Below, piece by piece: positions 18,930-27,338 of a stretch of DNA of 64,000 nucleotides. Position 1 is the stretch's first letter. The number at the start of each line of letters is the position of its first letter. Both the position numbers and the translations under genes were made by a program. The notes under the pieces were generated by a model. The model ran no database searches. It had not been told where the DNA came from and saw only the letters and a list, made by a program, of their open reading frames with translations. Location of the stretch: positions 2,983,001 to 3,047,000 of the forward strand of contig CP129466.1 in NCBI GenBank assembly GCA_030583605.1, written 5' to 3'. Source of the DNA: Gammaproteobacteria bacterium. GTDB taxonomy: Bacteria > Pseudomonadota > Gammaproteobacteria > Steroidobacterales > GCA-2729495.

Positions 18930-20053
18930 GCAGCACGAAAGTCCTGCCGCTCGCCGACCTGCTCGCGCGCGATCTCGATTACATCTGCGGCAACCTGCGC
19001 GAGGAGTTCGGCCGCATGGCCGGCTCGACGCTCCTCATCACCGGCGGCGCGGGCTTCCTCGGCTATTACCTCGTGCTGGCTGCGGTGCACTTCAACCGCA
19101 CCGCCGCGCGCGGCCAGCCGATCCGGATCACGGTGTGGGACAACTTCGCCCGCGGGGAGCCGCAATGGCTGCGCGAACTCGGCGGCGAACCGAATCTGCG
19201 CGTGCAACGCTGCGACCTGATCGAGCCGTTGCCGCACGACATGCCGGAGTTCCGCTGGATCATCCACGCCGCCGGCATCGCCTCGCCGCCCGTGTACCGC
19301 AAGTATCCGCTGAAGACCATCGACGCCAACATCAACGGCCTGCGCAACCTCCTCGACTACAGCGTCCGCGCACAGGAGCGAGGCAGGCCGGTGGAAGGCT
19401 TCCTGTTCTATTCCTCCAGCGAGATCTACGGCGACCCGGACCCCCAGTGGATCCCGACGCCGGAAGATTATCGCGGCAACGTATCGTGCACGGGCCCGCG
19501 CGCCTGCTATGACGAGTCCAAGCGCTTCGGCGAAACCCTGTGCGTCGTGTACGCGCAGCAACACGGCATCGCCACGCGCATGGCCCGGCCATTCAACAAC
19601 TACGGGCCTGGACTGAAGATCACCGACCGGCGCGTGATCCCGGACTTCGCGCGCGACATCCTCGCCGGGCGCGACATCGTCATGTATTCCGACGGCAGCC
19701 CGATGCGCACGTTCTGCTATTCCGCCGATGCGATCACCGGCTATTACAAGGTGCTGGTGCGGGGGCGTAACGGCGAGCCCTACAACATCGGCACGGCCGG
19801 CCCGGAGATCTCCATGGCGGAGCTCGCGCGACGCATCACCTCGGTGGCGCACGATACGCTCGGCTACGGCGGGCGCGTCGTGCACCAGGCCAACCAGGAG
19901 GCGGCCTACCTCGTGGACAACCCGAGCCGGCGCTGCCCCGATGTGTCCAAGGCGCGCGCCGAACTCGGCTACGAGCCGACCATCGGCGTCGACGAGGGCC
20001 TCGCGCGCACGCTCAACTGGTACGTGCACAATCCCGTTGCGGAGGATGCGTGA
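18926..20053 (+). CDS. NAD-dependent sugar-nucleotide epimerase/dehydratase/decarboxylase
   Basis: A 375-residue extended SDR. The NAD motif TGGAGFLG is at 39-46, preceded by an unusually long 34-residue N-terminal helix region. The active-site Tyr/Lys pair is CYDESKRFGE, and the C-terminal half has the nucleotide-sugar pattern SPMRTFCYSADAITGYY and EPYNIGTAGPEISM. Overall it is closest to UDP-glucuronate decarboxylases and dTDP-glucose dehydratases. With UDP-glucose dehydrogenase immediately downstream, UDP-glucuronate is a plausible substrate, but the residues do not settle the reaction. Start ATG 18926 overlaps the previous stop, and its own stop overlaps the next start (GTGA). Confidence 0.85.
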   Translation: MSSTKVLPLADLLARDLDYICGNLREEFGRMAGSTLLITGGAGFLGYYLVLAAVHFNRTAARGQPIRITVWDNFARGEPQWLRELGGEPNLRVQRCDLIEPLPHDMPEFRWIIHAAGIASPPVYRKYPLKTIDANINGLRNLLDYSVRAQERGRPVEGFLFYSSSEIYGDPDPQWIPTPEDYRGNVSCTGPRACYDESKRFGETLCVVYAQQHGIATRMARPFNNYGPGLKITDRRVIPDFARDILAGRDIVMYSDGSPMRTFCYSADAITGYYKVLVRGRNGEPYNIGTAGPEISMAELARRITSVAHDTLGYGGRVVHQANQEAAYLVDNPSRRCPDVSKARAELGYEPTIGVDEGLARTLNWYVHNPVAEDA

Positions 20054-21411
20054 CGCGCATCTCCGTCATCGGGACGGGCTACGTCGGCCTGGTCTCCGGT
20101 GCCTGTTTCGCCGAGATCGGGCACAGCTGCACCTGCGTGGACATCGACGCCGCCAAGGTCGCGCGCATCAACCGCGGCGAGGCGCCGATCCACGAGGCAG
20201 GCCTCGCCGAGCTGCTCGGCCGCCACGTCGGCAAACGCCTTACCGCCACGACCGACCTCGCACGCGCGGTGCGCGACTCCGACATCACCTTCATTGCGGT
20301 CGGCACGCCGTTCGACGGCGAACGCATCGACCTCGGCTTCATCCGCGAAGCGGCGCGGCAGATCGGGGCGGCCCTGCGCGACAAGGATTCCTACCACGTC
20401 GTGGTCGTGAAGAGCACGGTGGTGCCCGGCACCACCGACGGCGTCGTGCGCCCCATCATCGAGCAGGCGAGCGGGCGCCCTGCAGGCGCAGGCTTCGGGC
20501 TCGGCATGAATCCCGAGTTCCTGACCGAGGGGGTGGCGATCGAGGACTTCATGCACCCCGATCGCATCGTGATCGGCGGCATCGATGAGCGCTCGCTGGC
20601 CGTGCAGCGCGAGGTGTACGCGCCGTTTGCCGGCGTGCCGCTCATTGCCACCAACAACGCGACGGCGGAGATGATCAAGTACGCCTCCAATTCGGTGCTG
20701 GCGACGCTGATCTCCTTTTCCAACGAGTTCGCGCGCCTGTGCGAGGGGCTCGGCAACATCGACGTCGCCGACGTCATGGCCGGCGTGCACGAGGCGCGTT
20801 ACTTCACTCCGACCCTGGCGGACGGCCGGCGTGTGCGCGCGCCGATCGCCTCGTTCCTGTGGGCCGGATGCGGCTATGGCGGCAGCTGCCTGCCCAAGGA
20901 CACGAAAGCGCTCGCGGCCCACGGCGCCGCCCACGGCGCGCCGATGCCCCTGCTCGAGGCCGTGATCCGCACCAATCTCGACCAGCCGCAGCGCATGCTC
21001 GACCTGCTCGAACGACACTTCGATGCGCTCGCCGGGCGCAGGGTCGCGGTGCTCGGCGTCGCCTTCAAGCCCGACACGGATGACGTGCGCGAATCGCCGG
21101 CGATACCGCTCATGCAAGCACTCGCGGCGCGCGGCGCGCACATCGTCGCCTTCGACCCGGTCGCGCGCGAAACCGCCCGCGCCGTGCTGCCGCCCGGCGC
21201 GACGCTCTCCGCCCGCCTGGAAGACGCCATCGAGGGCGCCGACGCGCTGCTGGTGGTGACGGCCTGGGAGGAATTCCGGCGGCTGCCCGGATTGCTCGCC
21301 GGCCGGGCGAGCCAGCCGCTGGTCATCGACGGCCGCCGCATACTCGACAAAGACCGCATTGCGCGCTATGAAGGCATCGGTCTCGGCGCCGGGGAGGCGC
21401 GGCACCCATGA
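20050..21411 (+). CDS. ugd: UDP-glucose 6-dehydrogenase
   Basis: A 453-residue member of the UDP-glucose/GDP-mannose dehydrogenase family that oxidises UDP-glucose to UDP-glucuronate with two NAD. The N-terminal NAD motif is VIGTGYVGLVSG. The middle region has the FLTEGVAIEDF segment, and the catalytic Cys lies in GCGYGGSCLPKDT. The C-terminal UDP-binding domain has GVAFKPDTDDVRES. Translation starts at a GTG with GGAGG before it, overlapping the upstream stop. The C-terminus (GLGAGEARHP) overlaps the first unit of the 53-bp array. Specificity for another UDP-hexose cannot be excluded. Confidence 0.92.
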   Translation: MTRISVIGTGYVGLVSGACFAEIGHSCTCVDIDAAKVARINRGEAPIHEAGLAELLGRHVGKRLTATTDLARAVRDSDITFIAVGTPFDGERIDLGFIREAARQIGAALRDKDSYHVVVVKSTVVPGTTDGVVRPIIEQASGRPAGAGFGLGMNPEFLTEGVAIEDFMHPDRIVIGGIDERSLAVQREVYAPFAGVPLIATNNATAEMIKYASNSVLATLISFSNEFARLCEGLGNIDVADVMAGVHEARYFTPTLADGRRVRAPIASFLWAGCGYGGSCLPKDTKALAAHGAAHGAPMPLLEAVIRTNLDQPQRMLDLLERHFDALAGRRVAVLGVAFKPDTDDVRESPAIPLMQALAARGAHIVAFDPVARETARAVLPPGATLSARLEDAIEGADALLVVTAWEEFRRLPGLLAGRASQPLVIDGRRILDKDRIARYEGIGLGAGEARHP

Positions 21412-21566
21412 AGGTGGTCCTATTCTGCGGCGGCCTCGGCACCGGGCGGGTGCGGCACCCATGAAGGTGGTCCTATTCGGCGGCGGCCTCGGCACCGGGC
21501 GGGTGCGGCACCCATGAAGGTGGTCCTATTCGGCGGCGGCCTCGGCACCGGGCGGGTGCGGCACCC
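21408..21566 (+). repeat. Three 53-bp tandem units over the ugd/nucleotidyltransferase start junction
   Basis: Three direct 53-base units lie at 21408-21460, 21461-21513 and 21514-21566. Each unit is the first 35 bases of the downstream nucleotidyltransferase gene followed by 18 bases resembling the 18 bases that precede the first ATG (15 of 18 identical). Unit 1 keeps the gene's TTCTGC, while units 2 and 3 read TTCGGC. The Shine-Dalgarno-like GGGGAGG at the end of ugd becomes GGGCGGG in each unit. The structure is what slippage or unequal exchange across the start junction would leave. Confidence 0.95.
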
Positions 21567-21570
21567 ATGA
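21408..21570 (+). other. Chain of three overlapping 18-codon mini-ORFs
   Basis: Because 53 is not a multiple of three, each repeat unit opens a new frame. ATG at 21408, 21461 and 21514 each reads 18 codons and stops at a TGA that overlaps the next ATG (ATGA). The last stop overlaps the true start at 21567. Unit 1 would encode MKVVLFCGGLGTGRVRHP; units 2 and 3 have Gly for Cys. Translation could therefore pass from ugd through three peptides to the nucleotidyltransferase by termination-reinitiation. Whether the peptides are made is unknown; the arrangement itself is read directly from sequence. Confidence 0.6.
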
Positions 21571-22370
21571 AGGTGGTCCTATTCTGCGGCGGCCTCGGCA
21601 CGCGTCTGCGGGAGCACTCGGACACGATCCCGAAACCGCTGGTGAGTGTCGGTTACCGGCCCATCCTCTGGCACCTGATGCGCTACTACGCGCACTTCGG
21701 CCACAAGGACTTCATCCTGGCCCTCGGCTACCGCGGCGACATGATCCGCGAGTACTTCATGAACTATCAGGAGTGGATGACCAACGACTTCGTGCTCTCC
21801 GAAGGCGGTCGCAAGGTCCGCTGCATGAACGAGGACATCGCCGACTGGAGCATCACCTTCGTCGACACCGGGTTGCACTCCAACCTGGGCGAACGCCTCC
21901 TGCGGGTGCGTCCCTACGTCGCCGGGGAACCGGTGTTCCTCGCCAACTACTCCGACGGGCTGAGCGATCTCGACCTGGCCGACTACATCGCGGAATTCGG
22001 CAAACGCGACGCGATCGCGAGCTTCGTTGCGGTACGCCCGCAGCAGAGCTTCCACCTGGTGCGCGCCGATGACGACGGCAGCGTCACGGGGCTCTCGCCG
22101 GTCGCCACCTCCGATGCCTGGGTCAATGGCGGCTTTTTCTGCCTGCGCCAGGCGATCTTCGATCACATGAAGCCCGGCGAGGAACTCGTGGAGGAGCCCT
22201 TCACGCGCCTGATCGGGAAGAAACGCCTCTGGAGCCGGCGCCACCACGGTTTCTGGGCGGCGATGGATACCTTCAAGGACAAGATCAGCTACGACCGCAT
22301 GGATGCGCGCGGCGAGTGCCCGTGGAAAGTCTGGGAAGCCGCGCCCGGCGCGCAGAGACCTGCACCGTGA
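21567..22370 (+). CDS. Sugar-1-phosphate nucleotidyltransferase (RfbF-like)
   Basis: A 267-residue nucleotidyltransferase closest to glucose-1-phosphate cytidylyltransferase, which makes CDP-glucose for deoxy-sugar synthesis. The nucleotide-binding motif GGLGTRLRE starts at residue 8. Later come DGLSDLDL, WVNGGFFCL and FWAAMDTFKDK, which are typical of the RfbF group. The start at 21567 is the fourth ATG in the 53-bp series and the only one that opens the full frame. Its stop overlaps the GTG of the flavoprotein gene. No CDP-glucose 4,6-dehydratase is recognisable by name here unless the upstream SDR does that step, so CTP specificity remains an inference. Confidence 0.85.
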   Translation: MKVVLFCGGLGTRLREHSDTIPKPLVSVGYRPILWHLMRYYAHFGHKDFILALGYRGDMIREYFMNYQEWMTNDFVLSEGGRKVRCMNEDIADWSITFVDTGLHSNLGERLLRVRPYVAGEPVFLANYSDGLSDLDLADYIAEFGKRDAIASFVAVRPQQSFHLVRADDDGSVTGLSPVATSDAWVNGGFFCLRQAIFDHMKPGEELVEEPFTRLIGKKRLWSRRHHGFWAAMDTFKDKISYDRMDARGECPWKVWEAAPGAQRPAP

Positions 22371-23683
22371 GCGACTCCCGCGTCCCCATCGCCATCCTCG
22401 GCTCGGGCATGGCCGGCCTCGGCGCCGCCAATCGCCTGCGCGAGAGCGGCCGCTCGGGCGTCATCTTCGACAAGAAGAGCTACCCGGGCGGGCACACCAT
22501 GTCGCACCGGCGCGACGGCTTCGTCTTCGACGAGGGCCCGCACGTCTCGTTCACCCGCGATGAACGCCTGCGCCGGATGTTCGAGGAAGCAGTCGGCGGC
22601 GAACTCCTCAAGGTGGATGCCTACATCGACAACTACTGGCAGGGCCATTGGGTTCGCCACCCGGTCATCACCAACATGCGCGGACTGCCGCTGGAGACCA
22701 CGGTCGCCTGCATCCGCGACTATGTGGCGGCAAAGGCAATCGCCGCGCCGCGCATCGACAATTACGAGGACTGGCTGGTCGCAGGTTACGGGCGCGCCTA
22801 TGCCGAAACCTTTCCGATGCGCTACACGGAGAAATATCACACCACCGTCGCAGCGAACCTCAGCACCGACTGGGTGGGGCCGCGGCTCTACCAGGCGACG
22901 CTCGACGAGGTGCTGACCGGCGCGCTCGCCGCCGAGAGCCCGAACATCCACTACGTGCAGGACTACCGCTACCCGGCCCACGACGGTTTCATCGCGTTCC
23001 TGAAGCACCTGATCGGGGACTCCGAGATCCGCCTCGACCACGAGGTCGTCGGCGTGAACCCGCGCCGTCGCGAGCTGCGCTTCGGCAACGGCCGGGTCGC
23101 CCAGTACGGGGAGCTGATCTCCTCCGTGCCGCTGCCGGACCTCGTGCCGATGATCGAGGGCGCGCCGCGCGACGTGCTCGAGGCCGCTGCGTGCCTCGCC
23201 TGCACCAGCGTGGTGCTGGTCAATCTCGGCGTCGACCGGCCGGACATCTCGCGGGCGAGCTGGACCTACTTCTACGACAGCGAATTCCCGTTCAGCCGGG
23301 TGAGCTTCCCGCGGACGTTCTCGCCGCACGTGGTGCCGGAAGGCACGGGCAGCATTCAGGCCGAGGTGTATTTCTCGAAGAAGTACCGCCCGCTCGAGGT
23401 GCCGCCCGAGGCGCTCATCGACCCCGTCATCGACGGGCTGCGCCGCTGCGGCGTGATCCGCGCCGATGACCGGATCATCTTTCGCGAGGCGATGCTGGTT
23501 CCCTACGCCAACATCATCTTCGACCGCGAGCGCGCGGGCGCACTCGACGTCGTACACGGCTTCCTCGAGGACGCGGGCATCGCCTGGTGCGGCCGTTACG
23601 GGGATTGGGGATATCTCTGGACTGATGAGGCCTTCGTGAGCGGCGAGCGGGCGGCAGAGCGGGCGTTGCAACGGGCCGGGTAG
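22367..23683 (+). CDS. FAD-dependent UGM-like/amine-oxidase-fold protein
   Basis: A 438-residue flavoprotein with an N-terminal FAD motif ILGSGMAGLGAANRL and the second dinucleotide segment SYPGGHTMSHRRDGFVFDEG. These are typical of the protoporphyrinogen-oxidase/UDP-galactopyranose-mutase superfamily. In glycan loci such proteins isomerise or oxidise sugar nucleotides, or act on isoprenoid-like lipids. The body matches neither canonical Glf nor carotenoid desaturases closely. I chose GTG 22367, which overlaps the preceding TGA, over an upstream in-frame start because the FAD motif should begin within the first ten residues. The GT2 gene follows after eight bases. Confidence 0.8.
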   Translation: MSDSRVPIAILGSGMAGLGAANRLRESGRSGVIFDKKSYPGGHTMSHRRDGFVFDEGPHVSFTRDERLRRMFEEAVGGELLKVDAYIDNYWQGHWVRHPVITNMRGLPLETTVACIRDYVAAKAIAAPRIDNYEDWLVAGYGRAYAETFPMRYTEKYHTTVAANLSTDWVGPRLYQATLDEVLTGALAAESPNIHYVQDYRYPAHDGFIAFLKHLIGDSEIRLDHEVVGVNPRRRELRFGNGRVAQYGELISSVPLPDLVPMIEGAPRDVLEAAACLACTSVVLVNLGVDRPDISRASWTYFYDSEFPFSRVSFPRTFSPHVVPEGTGSIQAEVYFSKKYRPLEVPPEALIDPVIDGLRRCGVIRADDRIIFREAMLVPYANIIFDRERAGALDVVHGFLEDAGIAWCGRYGDWGYLWTDEAFVSGERAAERALQRAG

Positions 23684-23691
23684 CACCGCCG

Positions 23692-24573
23692 ATGGCCACT
23701 CCACGCGTCAGCATCGCCGTTCCCGCCTACAACTGCGAACGCTATCTCGCCAAGTCCCTGGACTCCCTGCTGGGGCAGACCTACGGGGATTTCGAACTCG
23801 TCATATCGGACAACGCGTCGACCGACGGCAGCGAGGAAATCTGCCGCCGCTACGAGCGGCTCGACCAGCGCGTGCGTTACATCCGGCGCACAGACAACAT
23901 CGGCGGCCCCGGCAATTTCCGCTACGTCTGGTCCCAGTGCCGCGGCGAGTATCACAAGTGGTCCACGGCCGACGATTACTGGGCACCGGGCTTTCTCGGC
24001 GCGGCCGTGGCATTGCTCGATGCGCGGCCGGATGTCGTGCTGTGTCACCCGCGCGCGCAACTCGTCGACAGCGCGGGCGGAAAAATCGAAGACTATGACG
24101 AGCCGCTGCACCTCGTCGACGACTCACCACGCCGCCGCTTCAACCAGCTTTTGCAGACGATCCGCCTCTGCAATGCGCACCTCGGGCTGATCCGGCGTGC
24201 CGCGATGGCTTGCACCCGCCTCATCGGCACCGAGATGAACTCCGACACGCACTTCCTCGCCGAGCTGACGCTCTACGGAAAATTCTCGCTGCTGCCCGAG
24301 ATCATGTTCTTCCGGCGCTTTCACCCGCAGTCGTCGAGCTGGAAGCGCGACGACGATTCGCACCAGGAGACTTACTACGATCCTGGCCGCAAGGACAAAC
24401 GCGGCATGCACGGCTGGCGCAAATTCGCCCGGCTGTCGGGCGGCGTCTGGCGCGCGCCGATCAGCGTGAGCGACAAGCTCGCGCTGACGGTCGATCTCGG
24501 CCGATACGCCCGCTGGGAGCGGCACCGGCTGGGACGGGAACTCACCGCAACCCTGTCCGGGCGGCGGAACTAG
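23692..24573 (+). CDS. Family 2 glycosyltransferase
   Basis: A 293-residue GT-A fold glycosyltransferase. The N-terminal pattern VSIAVPAYNCERYLAKSLDS and ELVISDNASTDGS is diagnostic of GT2, and the metal-binding acidic pair appears as STADDYW at about 91-97. There is no membrane anchor, so it probably works at the cytoplasmic face on a lipid-linked acceptor. It is the only recognisable glycosyltransferase in the locus. It ends convergently with the SAF-domain oxidoreductase gene, the two stops overlapping by four bases. Donor sugar unknown, plausibly the product of the upstream enzymes. Confidence 0.9.
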   Translation: MATPRVSIAVPAYNCERYLAKSLDSLLGQTYGDFELVISDNASTDGSEEICRRYERLDQRVRYIRRTDNIGGPGNFRYVWSQCRGEYHKWSTADDYWAPGFLGAAVALLDARPDVVLCHPRAQLVDSAGGKIEDYDEPLHLVDDSPRRRFNQLLQTIRLCNAHLGLIRRAAMACTRLIGTEMNSDTHFLAELTLYGKFSLLPEIMFFRRFHPQSSSWKRDDDSHQETYYDPGRKDKRGMHGWRKFARLSGGVWRAPISVSDKLALTVDLGRYARWERHRLGRELTATLSGRRN

Positions 24574-25862
24574 GCTCGCTTGCCGGCAAAATGCGCGGTC
24601 TGCTCGGCGCGCAGCCGGTCGCAGGTGCGCCCCGGGGGGAGCTCCACGTCCTGGTTGCGGATCGGCTGGTCCTTCGCGATGTCGCGCTTGAGGCGGCAGT
24701 CCACCGAGAGCGCCATCGGCAGCGCGTCTTCGGCGCGCAGCGTCTCGTAGCGGTCCACCAGCCCATAGCAGGTGAACCCGCCCATGCCGTCGAGGCGCTC
24801 GCCCGCCTTCAGGTCGCGCTTGGCCACCGCCACCGTGTCGCACACCGGCGCGCCGCGCGGGGTGAGCGTCGGGTCGGCGAACAGCACCGCGCGCGCCACC
24901 GAATGCGGCAGCTGCATGTGCGGCAGATGGTACGGCGTGTAGAACATGTAGAGCGGGCCCTCGCCGAACTTGAAATAGGCCATGTATTTCTTCTTGACCG
25001 GGTGGTCGTTGTAGGCCATCACGAAAGCGCCCGTGTGCGGCTCGGCGCCGAGCACGAAATCCACCATGCCGCCGTTGGCGAACTCCGCGACGTCGAACTT
25101 CTGCAGCAGGTCCTTCACGTGCGCACAGGTGTGCCCGTACATGCCGCGCTTGCCGGGCACGAAGCCGGTGGCGTTGCCGATGATCGCGGATTCGAGCGCG
25201 AGCTTGGAGCCGTCGGCAAACGAGGCGACCATGGCGGCCTTCTGCTGGTACTTCTCGGCGAAGCCGCGCTGCGTCTCGGGGTTGCGGTAGTGATCGAGGA
25301 AGCCCTTGATCTGGCCGGTGAGCACCGGCCGGTAACCCATGCTGTCCACGAAGCGCAGCAGGTTCATCGCCACCCCCGGCTCGTCGCCGTCCGTGTAGGT
25401 GTACACCACCCCGGCACGATCGGCGTACACCTTCAGGATCGGACCGATGGAGGCGTCCACCTCGGCGTTCATCAGGATCACGTGCTTGCCGTTGCGGATC
25501 GCCTCGAGCGCCACCTGCGAGCCGAACTCGACCTCGCCGGTCGTCTCGATGATGGCTTCGATGGGTCCGGACCGGCACAGCAGCATCGGGTCGTCGGTGA
25601 CGACGTAACGCCCGGCGCGGATCGCCGCATCGAGGGCGCCGCCATCGGCGACGCTGCCCGACACTTCCGCGCCTGCGTCGCGATAGGCGCGCTCGGCCTG
25701 GGCGGGTGTGCGGTTGGAGATCGCCACCAGCCGGATACCCGGCATCGCGGTCAGGATCTGCAGCGCAATGCCGCGCGCCATGTAGCCCGCACCCACCATG
25801 CCCACCCGGATCGGGTTACCGGCGGCCAGGCGTTTCGCAAGGGCTGTGTCCAGGATGATCAT
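24570..25862 (-). CDS. NAD(P)-dependent oxidoreductase with SAF domain
   Basis: A 430-residue protein with an N-terminal Rossmann fold (VGMVGAGYMARG, residues 20-31) of the homoserine-dehydrogenase/Gfo-Idh type and a C-terminal SAF domain (about residues 340-425: VAVAKRDLKAGERLDG, DIAKDQPIRNQDV). This architecture occurs in cell-surface sugar loci beside RfbC-like epimerases. SAF domains are otherwise found in sialic-acid synthases and altronate dehydratases. It is transcribed leftward with the RfbC-like gene 32 bases upstream, probably one operon. It probably reduces or oxidises a keto-sugar intermediate; the substrate is not evident. Confidence 0.82.
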   Translation of the reverse strand: MIILDTALAKRLAAGNPIRVGMVGAGYMARGIALQILTAMPGIRLVAISNRTPAQAERAYRDAGAEVSGSVADGGALDAAIRAGRYVVTDDPMLLCRSGPIEAIIETTGEVEFGSQVALEAIRNGKHVILMNAEVDASIGPILKVYADRAGVVYTYTDGDEPGVAMNLLRFVDSMGYRPVLTGQIKGFLDHYRNPETQRGFAEKYQQKAAMVASFADGSKLALESAIIGNATGFVPGKRGMYGHTCAHVKDLLQKFDVAEFANGGMVDFVLGAEPHTGAFVMAYNDHPVKKKYMAYFKFGEGPLYMFYTPYHLPHMQLPHSVARAVLFADPTLTPRGAPVCDTVAVAKRDLKAGERLDGMGGFTCYGLVDRYETLRAEDALPMALSVDCRLKRDIAKDQPIRNQDVELPPGRTCDRLRAEQTAHFAGKRA

Positions 25863-25894
25863 GCGTTGTTTCCTCTGGTGTGATCGGCCGGCGC

Positions 25895-26425
25895 TTACGC
25901 CGTAAACAGTGGCCAGGACCGGTCCGCGGGCGAGACGAGCGCAACCGCGGCCGGCCAGTCGATGCCGAACGCCGGGTCGTCGTAACGCACCCCGCGCGCG
26001 GCGTCAGGCGCGTAGGGCCGCGAAGTCAGGTACATGAGCTCCACGTCGTCACTGAGCGTGAGATAGCCGTGAGCACAGCCCTCCGGCACGTAGAGCAGCC
26101 GCCCGTTGGCCGCGCTCAACTCCACGCCCATCCAGCGGCGGAATGTCCGGGAGGCGGGCCGCAGGTCCACCGCCACGTCGAACACCGCGCCGCGGCAACA
26201 GCGCGCGATCTTCACCTCCGCATGGGGCACGAGCTGGTAGTGCAGGCCGCGCAGCGTGCCGCGCCGCGGACTCACTGCGGTGTTGATCTGCGCAATGCCG
26301 GCCACGAGCCCGCGCGCCGAGAGCTCCGCGGCGCACCACTGCCGCGCAAAGAAGCCCCGCTCGTCGCGGCGCAGCTCGGGCTCGATCACGAACGCCCCAT
26401 CGACAGTGCCTGGCGTAAACTGCAA
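25895..26425 (-). CDS. dTDP-4-dehydrorhamnose 3,5-epimerase family protein
   Basis: A 176-residue cupin of the RfbC family, which epimerises 4-keto-6-deoxy sugar nucleotides at C3 and/or C5. Visible family segments are ERGFFARQW, the catalytic His in TLRGLHYQ (His62), and VPEGCAHGYLTL. The family's catalytic Tyr region (MYLTSRPYAP) is present. No rfbA, rfbB or rfbD lies nearby, so dTDP-rhamnose itself is unlikely to be the product. Together with the SAF oxidoreductase it would modify a keto sugar of the glycan locus. It is divergent from the Pcm gene. Confidence 0.85.
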   Translation of the reverse strand: MQFTPGTVDGAFVIEPELRRDERGFFARQWCAAELSARGLVAGIAQINTAVSPRRGTLRGLHYQLVPHAEVKIARCCRGAVFDVAVDLRPASRTFRRWMGVELSAANGRLLYVPEGCAHGYLTLSDDVELMYLTSRPYAPDAARGVRYDDPAFGIDWPAAVALVSPADRSWPLFTA

Positions 26426-26508
26426 GCCGCTTCTCCCGTGGAATGGGCGCTATTACAGCAGGCCGCAGGGTGAACGTCACGGAACTGGCCGGCACCTTTC
26501 CCTTTGCC

Positions 26509-27252
26509 ATGAAAGCGCTGATCCTGTTGCTCGCCATGACACCGGGCAGCCTGTCCGCCGACCCGCCCGCTCCCGGCGCCGACCCGCACGCCGCCGACCG
26601 CCGGGCGCTGGTCAGCGAAATCGAGGCAGAGGTGCGCGCCACGCGCCAGGAACTCGGCAAGGACGCACTCGACCCGCGGGTCATCGCCGCCATCGGCACG
26701 GTGCCGCGGCACGAGTTCGTACCGCCGGACATGCGCGCACTCGCCTACGTCAACCGGCCGCTGCCGATCGGCGCGGGGCAGACCATCTCGCAGCCCTACA
26801 TCGTCGCCATCATGACCGACCTCCTGGCGCTGCCGCCGGGCGCGCGCGTGCTCGAGATCGGGACGGGTTCCGGCTACCAGGCGGCGGTGCTCGCCGCGCT
26901 CGGCGCCGAGGTCTACTCGATCGAGATCGTCGAGCCGCTTGGCCTGCAGGCGAAGGCGCTGCTCGAACGGCTCGGCTACGCCAACGTCCACGTGCGCATC
27001 GGTGACGGCTATGCCGGCTGGCCAGGGCACGCGCCCTTCGACGGCATCATCGTCACAGCGGCCGCCCCCGGGGTGCCGCAGCCGCTGCTCGACCAGCTCA
27101 AGCCCGGCGGGCGCATGATCATTCCGGTCGAGGGCCGGCTGTTCGGGCAGGACCTGCTGCTCATCGAGAAGGACAGCGACGGCCGGATCGCGCGGCGTAC
27201 CGTGCTGCCGGTGGTGTTCGTGCCGCTCACCGGGGAAGGCGCGCAACGTTGA
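26509..27252 (+). CDS. pcm: Exported protein-L-isoaspartate O-methyltransferase
   Basis: A 247-residue SAM-dependent repair methyltransferase that methylates isoaspartyl residues. SAM motif I is ARVLEIGTGSGYQAAVL; the family block PIGAGQTISQPYIVAIMTD precedes it and FDGIIVTAAAP follows. With the start at 26509 there is a signal-peptide-like N-terminus (MKALILLLAMTPGSLSADPP), pointing to the periplasm, where SAM is not expected. A GTG at 26470 would add 13 residues and bury that segment, so the start is not settled. It may share a promoter region with the divergent RfbC-like gene. Confidence 0.85.
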   Translation: MKALILLLAMTPGSLSADPPAPGADPHAADRRALVSEIEAEVRATRQELGKDALDPRVIAAIGTVPRHEFVPPDMRALAYVNRPLPIGAGQTISQPYIVAIMTDLLALPPGARVLEIGTGSGYQAAVLAALGAEVYSIEIVEPLGLQAKALLERLGYANVHVRIGDGYAGWPGHAPFDGIIVTAAAPGVPQPLLDQLKPGGRMIIPVEGRLFGQDLLLIEKDSDGRIARRTVLPVVFVPLTGEGAQR

Positions 27253-27338
27253 TTGGCGGGACCGCCAGCCGCGTTTGGCCTCGCCCGCGCGAATCGCCTA
27301 TGCTCGGCTCCGTTGCTGGCCTGCGGGGGAGCGGAGAC

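Noticed and set aside
21408..21566. 53-bp direct repeats considered as a CRISPR array
   Set aside because: Units are contiguous with no spacers and copy the adjacent gene start. No cas genes are nearby.
24210..25883. 557-codon plus-strand frame opposite the SAF-domain oxidoreductase
   Set aside because: Arg/His/Val-rich shadow of a well-supported gene on the other strand.
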